48,124 nucleotides of DNA from Lysinibacillus halotolerans (GTDB taxonomy: Bacteria; Bacillota; Bacilli; Bacillales_A; Planococcaceae). The notes beneath the pieces are model-generated. The model worked only from the letters and a program-made list of their open reading frames with translations. It was not told the DNA's origin and searched no databases. Below, in pieces: positions 44,017 through 48,124 of this stretch. Positions within the stretch are counted from its first letter, which is position 1. The number at the start of each line of letters is the position of its first letter. The DNA lies in contig NZ_RHLQ01000027.1 of assembly GCF_003711845.1 (NCBI RefSeq), positions 1 through 48,124 on the forward strand, written 5' to 3'. Both the position numbers and the translations under genes were made by a program.

Positions 44017-45087
44017 TCATAAAAATAATCCCTTTGTCCGCTTATCAAACTCTTCTAAATCGATTGCTTGATCTATTATTTCCCGTACCTTTCTCTCTTC
44101 CTGAGCATATAAATTGGCATTAACTGTCGCATCAGAAATAGCCGATTTATATTTTGCAACAATCTTTTGTATATTGTTTTCCTCAACCTCTGTTGGATGG
44201 CAATGCTGAGCAATGTCTAAGATTTCATCGCCAGCTCGGCTTTCATCTGGGAAGTAAACATGTGGTTCAGTGCTGTCAAAAATACAAAACTTTAGCTCTG
44301 GTAAAATCACCATATCTACTGAATTTGAATCAAGACCACACCATACCATTTGCACATCATATCCTCTTGATACTGCTTCATCAGCAATTTTTTTCATCAT
44401 CGATGACTTTCCGGTGCCTGGGTAACCTTTTATAAACAACCTTCTTTCAAGATTTTGCGTAATGCTTTGAACCGTATCCCGCGCACCCCTTGGTGTTAAT
44501 GTTCCAAGTAGACGGTGTGTTCTTTTTGCCATTTTAGCTTGTTTTGCGTCCCCAAAAAGAACGTTCTTTAGTTCATCAAATTGTTCATCTAATCCTTGCC
44601 AGTTCATATATCTTCTCGTTTCAACTTCCCAATCATCGTGAATTTTTATCGCATTAGCTAAAGCAGAAAAGCAATCTTGATAGTATTTCGCTTTTGTTTC
44701 ATATAATTGTTCAAGTTGCTCACCATGTAAAATAAGCTTCTGCTCATCTAGACAATCGTATAATGAAATGACTTTATCTCTTTTTCCTAATACTATAGGT
44801 TCAACAGATGGGGTGTTAGCTTGGAGGTAAAGAATGTTGTATGGGTTTTTTACGAATATAGCCTCGAAGGTTTTTTCAAAAAGTGGATCAAGGAAGTATT
44901 CAACGTCTACTCCTTTGTTGATGTAATGAGTTGCAAGTTTTTCAAGCAGATCAGATATTTTAAAACTGTGGGCTCCTTTTAGAAGATATACTGTGTTTGC
45001 TTCCGTACTCATTAATTCTTTATATAAATGTTTCATGCCTTGCCCAGTCATTGCTTGCCCGAAAAAGTATGTTATTGTCCCAGTCAA
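44017..45087 (-). CDS. Two-P-loop ATPase, PRK06851-like
   Basis: A 356-residue protein of a Firmicutes ATPase family (PRK06851-like) of unknown function. The second half has a clear Walker A, IKGYPGTGKSSMMKKIA near residue 219. The first half opens with a worn P-loop-like segment, YFFGQAMTGQGMKHLY at 7-22, so the protein looks like a duplicated P-loop module. TTG at 45087 is the likely start, with AGGA seven bases upstream; the only nearby ATG runs into a stop. It stands between metNIQ and kbl, with no obvious partner. Confidence 0.75.
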   Translation of the reverse strand: MTGTITYFFGQAMTGQGMKHLYKELMSTEANTVYLLKGAHSFKISDLLEKLATHYINKGVDVEYFLDPLFEKTFEAIFVKNPYNILYLQANTPSVEPIVLGKRDKVISLYDCLDEQKLILHGEQLEQLYETKAKYYQDCFSALANAIKIHDDWEVETRRYMNWQGLDEQFDELKNVLFGDAKQAKMAKRTHRLLGTLTPRGARDTVQSITQNLERRLFIKGYPGTGKSSMMKKIADEAVSRGYDVQMVWCGLDSNSVDMVILPELKFCIFDSTEPHVYFPDESRAGDEILDIAQHCHPTEVEENNIQKIVAKYKSAISDATVNANLYAQEERKVREIIDQAIDLEEFDKRTKGLFL

Positions 45088-45142
45088 AACTTCATCCTTC
45101 CATCGATTTGTTAACCTTATTTTTATGTCGATAGCCTAAAAA

Positions 45143-45172
45143 AGGTACCTAGTTTTCGTTCACTAGGTACCT
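45143..45172 (-). terminator. Terminator of kbl
   Basis: AGGTACCTAGT (45143-45153) pairs exactly with ACTAGGTACCT (45162-45172). On the minus strand TTTTTTA follows. Confidence 0.9.
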
Positions 45173-45178
45173 CAATCT

Positions 45179-46366
45179 TTAGATTACTCCCAATTCGCGG
45201 CCTACTTTTTCATAAATTGCAAGTGCGTTATCAAGCATTTCTTTCGTGTGAGCTGCTGTTGGCATATTGCGCACACGTCCTGTTCCTTTTGGTACTGTAG
45301 GGAAGACAATCGCCTTTGCGTAAACCCCTTCTTCTACAAGGCGTTTCGAAAATTGTTGCGTTAGCTTTTCATCCCCAATGATACATGGAGTAATTGGTGT
45401 TTCTGACGCACCGATGTTAAATCCTAGCTTTTTCAAACCAGCTTTTAAATAATCACCATTTTCCCATAATTGATCATGTAATTCTGTGGAATCCATAATC
45501 ATTTGCAATGCACGCGTAATTGCTGCTACATCGCCCGGAGTCACCGCAGTTGAAAATAGGAATGGACGGGAGCGAACTTTTAACCAGTCGATTAAGTTTT
45601 TCTTCCCTGCCACATAACCACCTACTACCCCAATCGCTTTCGAAAGGGTACCAATTTGGAAGTCGATTTCTTTTTCAAGTCCGAAATGTTTTACAGTTCC
45701 TTTTCCTTTACCTGTTACACCTGAACCATGAGCATCATCTACATAAGTAATTAAGTCGAACTCTTTTGCAATTTCCACAATTTCAGGAAGCTTTGCAATG
45801 TCGCCATCCATTGAGAAAACGCCATCTGTAATCACCATAATTTTATTGTATAAGCCTGACTCTTTCGCTTCTTTTGCCTTTGCACGAAGGTCGTCCATGT
45901 CCGAATGATTATACGCAATAATTTTTGCCTTTGAAAGCCTACAACCGTCAATAATGGATGCATGGTTTAATTGATCTGACAGAATCGCATCATTTTTATC
46001 CATAACTGCAGAGATGGCAGCCATATTACAGTTAAAGCCAGATTGATAAGAAATCGCTGCTTCCGTTCCTTTAAATTCGGCAAGCTTTTCTTCTAAAAGT
46101 ACATGAAGGTCCATCGTTCCGTTAATCGTCCGGACCGCCCCTGCTCCTACACCATATTTATCAATAGCTTTCTTTGCTACTTGTTTTAATTCTTCATTTG
46201 TTGCTAAGCCTAAATAGTTGTTTGAAGATAAGTTAATTAATTGTTTCCCATTTACTTGAATCATTGGGCCATTAGCGCCTTCAACGGCATCGATTTCGTT
46301 ATATAGCCCTTGATCTCGTAAAGCTTCTAAATTTTCATTCAGAAATGCATCTAAAATTTTAGACAT
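45179..46366 (-). CDS. kbl: Glycine C-acetyltransferase (2-amino-3-ketobutyrate CoA ligase)
   Basis: PLP enzyme of the alpha-oxoamine synthase family that cleaves 2-amino-3-ketobutyrate with CoA to glycine and acetyl-CoA. The 395 residues contain [16 protein letters not shown] near 46, [15 protein letters not shown] near 207 and the PLP Lys in [18 protein letters not shown] near 240. ATG 46366 is chosen because AAGGGG lies at a normal distance; the in-frame ATG at 46375 overlaps it. The enzyme completes the threonine pathway started by the dehydrogenase at 30916-31863. 8-amino-7-oxononanoate synthase (BioF) is the closest alternative. Confidence 0.9.
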   Translation of the reverse strand: MSKILDAFLNENLEALRDQGLYNEIDAVEGANGPMIQVNGKQLINLSSNNYLGLATNEELKQVAKKAIDKYGVGAGAVRTINGTMDLHVLLEEKLAEFKGTEAAISYQSGFNCNMAAISAVMDKNDAILSDQLNHASIIDGCRLSKAKIIAYNHSDMDDLRAKAKEAKESGLYNKIMVITDGVFSMDGDIAKLPEIVEIAKEFDLITYVDDAHGSGVTGKGKGTVKHFGLEKEIDFQIGTLSKAIGVVGGYVAGKKNLIDWLKVRSRPFLFSTAVTPGDVAAITRALQMIMDSTELHDQLWENGDYLKAGLKKLGFNIGASETPITPCIIGDEKLTQQFSKRLVEEGVYAKAIVFPTVPKGTGRVRNMPTAAHTKEMLDNALAIYEKVGRELGVI

Positions 46367-46500
46367 GAATTTCATCCCCTTTTACTTCAGTTAGTTAGAT
46401 TTTAGCATATTCAAAGGATTTTTCTACATGAAGGATTAATTTAAGCCATCCTCCCCTTTAGTGTAACTGTATCTGTTCAAAGATTCCATTCAATATCAAA

Positions 46501-46535
46501 AAAACTCGCAAAAGCTACGATTCTTTTGCGAGTTT
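46501..46535 (-). terminator. Terminator of yczE
   Basis: AAACTCGCAAAAG (46502-46514) pairs exactly with CTTTTGCGAGTTT (46523-46535). The stem covers the last codons and the stop of the yczE-like gene. On the minus strand TTTTTTT follows. Confidence 0.9.
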
Positions 46536-47183
46536 ATCTGTTTTCTGACTAGGGAAAACGTTGTTAGTAACCGATTCATTTAATTTAGTATGGAGCATGT
46601 TTCGGAAAAAAGGTAGCGCCGACTGCACAATATACCCTGTAAAAAAAGCTATAATAATCGTACCTAATCCGATAGGTCCGCCTAACAACCATCCGATACC
46701 AGCAATAAAGGCTTCCATCAACAATCGAGCATTTCCGATAGATAAAGAAAACTTCTCAGAAATAATGATCATCAATGTATCCCTTGGTCCAGCTCCAAGA
46801 TTAGGTGAAATATAGAGGGCACAACCTATCCCTAAAACGATAACACCTAACATGAAATATATATAATCAACTATCAATCCAGTTGAATTTGGTAGTATCC
46901 AATTAAAAAAGTCAATAAAAGTTCCACATAGTAGCATGTTGATAATTGTAGCGAGTTTTGGCCACTCCTTTAAATAAAGAGAGGTCGATCCAACAATAAC
47001 GACTCCCGTTAAAATGGACCAAGTCCCTACCGTTAATCCTATATGATGAAACAGAGCAACATGTAATACATCCCAGGCACTTACGCCTATTGCCTTTCCT
47101 TTAATAATCATGGAGACGCCAAGGGACATCACCATAAGTCCAATAAAGAAGAACAACCATTTCCACTTTAATTCTCTTCCCAA
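46515..47183 (-). CDS. YczE/YitT-like membrane protein
   Basis: A 222-residue membrane protein with five to six hydrophobic segments, of the YczE/YyaS/YitT group. GKAIGVSAWDVLHVALFHHIG near residue 28 and LGAGPRDTLMIII near 131 are the paired conserved repeats. Function unknown; these are often proposed as small-molecule transporters. A TTG start at 47183 is used, with GAAGG seven bases upstream. It follows the YbaK gene by 29 bases, probably as one operon. Confidence 0.82.
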   Translation of the reverse strand: MGRELKWKWLFFFIGLMVMSLGVSMIIKGKAIGVSAWDVLHVALFHHIGLTVGTWSILTGVVIVGSTSLYLKEWPKLATIINMLLCGTFIDFFNWILPNSTGLIVDYIYFMLGVIVLGIGCALYISPNLGAGPRDTLMIIISEKFSLSIGNARLLMEAFIAGIGWLLGGPIGLGTIIIAFFTGYIVQSALPFFRNMLHTKLNESVTNNVFPSQKTDKLAKES

Positions 47184-47212
47184 TTTAAAGCCTTCTTTCT
47201 ATTAAATAACAA

Positions 47213-47704
47213 CTATAAAACTGTCAATTTCGCAACGCGTGCATTTGTTACGCTGATTAAATGTTGAGGATGTAATTTAATCTGCATACCAATTTTCCCT
47301 GCGCTGACTACGATATACTCCAATTGATGGACAGATTCATCTAGAAACGTTGGAAATAACTTTTTCATGCCAATAGGTGAACATCCTCCCCGAACATAAC
47401 CAGTCGTTGCTAACAAATCCTTCACATGTAGCATTTCTAATTTTTTAACGCCTGAGATCTTTGCGCATCCTTTTAAATCGAGTTCTTCGGATACAGGAAT
47501 GACAAAAACAAAAAACTTCCCACTTCCCGCTGTCGTAACTAAAGTTTTAAACACATGGGAAACTGGAAATCCAACTTTCTTTGCTACACTCACACCATCG
47601 ATATGATCGTCTACATCATATTCAATTAAGTTATAAGAGATTTTTTGTTGATCCAATAAACGAACTGCGTTAGTTTTGACTAGTTTTCCTTTCGCCATTT
47701 TCAT
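47213..47704 (-). CDS. YbaK-type Cys-tRNA(Pro) deacylase
   Basis: A 163-residue editing enzyme of the YbaK/EbsC family, which removes wrongly attached Cys or other amino acids from tRNA-Pro. The conserved features are VFKTLVTTAG near residue 50 (key Lys), KFFVFVIPVSEELDL, the active-site loop GYVRGGCSPIGMKK near 106 and the C-terminal SAGKIGMQIKL. ATG 47704 has AGGAG five bases upstream; ATG 47698 is possible. It is followed closely by the yczE-like gene. Confidence 0.9.
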   Translation of the reverse strand: MKMAKGKLVKTNAVRLLDQQKISYNLIEYDVDDHIDGVSVAKKVGFPVSHVFKTLVTTAGSGKFFVFVIPVSEELDLKGCAKISGVKKLEMLHVKDLLATTGYVRGGCSPIGMKKLFPTFLDESVHQLEYIVVSAGKIGMQIKLHPQHLISVTNARVAKLTVL

Positions 47705-47730
47705 CACCGCTCCTATACATAATTAAAAAG

Positions 47731-47758
47731 CCTATATCTACTATAACAAAGTTGTCAA
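47731..47758 (-). promoter_or_regulatory. Possible promoter of the ybaK-yczE operon
   Basis: On the minus strand TTGACA (47753-47758) is followed after 16 bases by TATAGG (47731-47736), a partial -10 match. It lies 27 bases before the start codon. Confidence 0.5.
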
Positions 47759-47820
47759 ATTTCGTTTATAAATTTTTGTAGAAAAATAAAATGTCATAAA
47801 ATTGCGGAATATCAAAAAGA

Positions 47821-47893
47821 GGCTGGGACAAAACCCTCCTCTAAATAAAAAAAGCCGGTGAAATTTTACGAAAAGTAAAATTTCACCGGCTTT
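47821..47893 (+). mobile_element. Left end of the IS1182-like element with a perfect 19-bp hairpin
   Basis: GGCTGGGACA at 47821 is a motif often seen at Gram-positive IS or intergenic repeat ends. AAAGCCGGTGAAATTTTAC (47851-47869) is the exact complement of GTAAAATTTCACCGGCTTT (47875-47893), with a 5-base loop. It lies about 80 bases before the transposase start and could stop transcripts entering from outside. The outer limit of the element cannot be set without the right end. Confidence 0.6.
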
Positions 47894-47972
47894 GAATTTT
47901 TTACAATAAAATAAGGACCTCTTCTGATAAAATTAAGTTACCACACAAAACCATATCGAAAGAAGGATCCTT

Positions 47973-48124
47973 ATGTTTAAAGATTATAACATGAATCAAC
48001 TCATTTTGCCTTTAGATTTAGAAGTAAAATTACAAAATAATGATATTGCTTTCCATATCCATCATCTAGTTGAAAGTATCCCTCATGAAGCGTTCGAACC
48101 ATTTCTACGAAATGAGGGGTGTCC
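47973..48124 (+). CDS. IS1182-family transposase, N-terminus only
   Basis: The frame starts at ATG 47973 and runs off the right edge; 50 residues are visible. MFKDYNMNQLILPLDLEVKL followed by AFHIHHLVESIPHEAFEPF is the typical start of IS1182-family transposases, ahead of the InsH/DDE domain. AAGGATCC lies just upstream. The catalytic DDE region is outside the window, so it cannot be said whether the gene is intact. Confidence 0.88.
   Translation, partial: MFKDYNMNQLILPLDLEVKLQNNDIAFHIHHLVESIPHEAFEPFLRNEGC

Noticed and set aside
1-48124. CRISPR array, prophage, toxin-antitoxin or restriction/defence system
   Set aside because: No regularly spaced direct repeats, phage structural genes, nuclease-methylase pairs or toxin-antitoxin pairs were seen. 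The window is mostly core metabolism and sporulation genes.

Overview
This is 48 kb of chromosome from an AT-rich, endospore-forming, low-GC Gram-positive bacterium. It most likely belongs to the Bacillales, Planococcaceae-like (Lysinibacillus/Ureibacillus type). Sporulation genes (gerQ, rsfA, a pbpG-type PBP), bacillithiol synthesis (bshB2), hemQ and lipL, and a gene order close to the ywi-ywh-ywf-ywd block of Bacillus subtilis support this. The genus is an inference. The window starts inside one transposase gene and ends inside another, so it may be a whole draft contig bounded by repeats.

Layout. (1) 1-6.9 kb: an IS3-like transposase start, argS-ywiB, speB (speE absent), pbpG, ywhD and the tautomerase ywhB. 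(2) 6.9-17 kb: HD phosphohydrolase ywfO, a DUF1450 protein, rsfA, lipL, hemQ with a Fur-like box, a small membrane protein, gerQ, an M20 amidohydrolase, a three-gene set ywdK-ywdI-CxxC protein, ung and pdxK. (3) 17-21 kb: yojF-bshB2, a YjiH-type membrane protein and ilvA. (4) 21-30 kb: a tryptophan block. It has a TrpXYZ-like ABC importer on the minus strand, queT under a class I preQ1 riboswitch, and trpDCFBA under a tryptophan T-box with UGG specifier. trpE and trpG are not in the operon. (5) 30-36.7 kb: a small zinc-finger protein, a SET-domain protein, SDR-type threonine dehydrogenase, an SOS-controlled yolD-uvrX pair with a clear LexA box, a BCCT transporter and a nicotinamidase. (6) 36.8-43.8 kb: pbpC-type PBP, then methionine genes: mtnU and mtnE (divergent) and metNIQ. 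(7) 44-48 kb: a two-P-loop ATPase, kbl, a YczE-type membrane protein, a YbaK-type deacylase and the start of an IS1182-family transposase.

How the genes work together. Tryptophan supply is covered by uptake and by the second half of biosynthesis, with charged tRNA-Trp sensed by the T-box. Methionine uptake sits beside salvage-pathway enzymes. tdh and kbl form the threonine-to-glycine route but lie 13 kb apart. Most genes are bounded by strong, often bidirectional, intrinsic terminators.

I found no CRISPR array, prophage, restriction or defence island. The least explained signals are intergenic: a long multi-segment hairpin after pbpG, nested inverted repeats upstream of metN, a dyad over the metN -35 box, an extra hairpin in front of T-box Stem I, and a 500-base gene-free stretch before gerQ.
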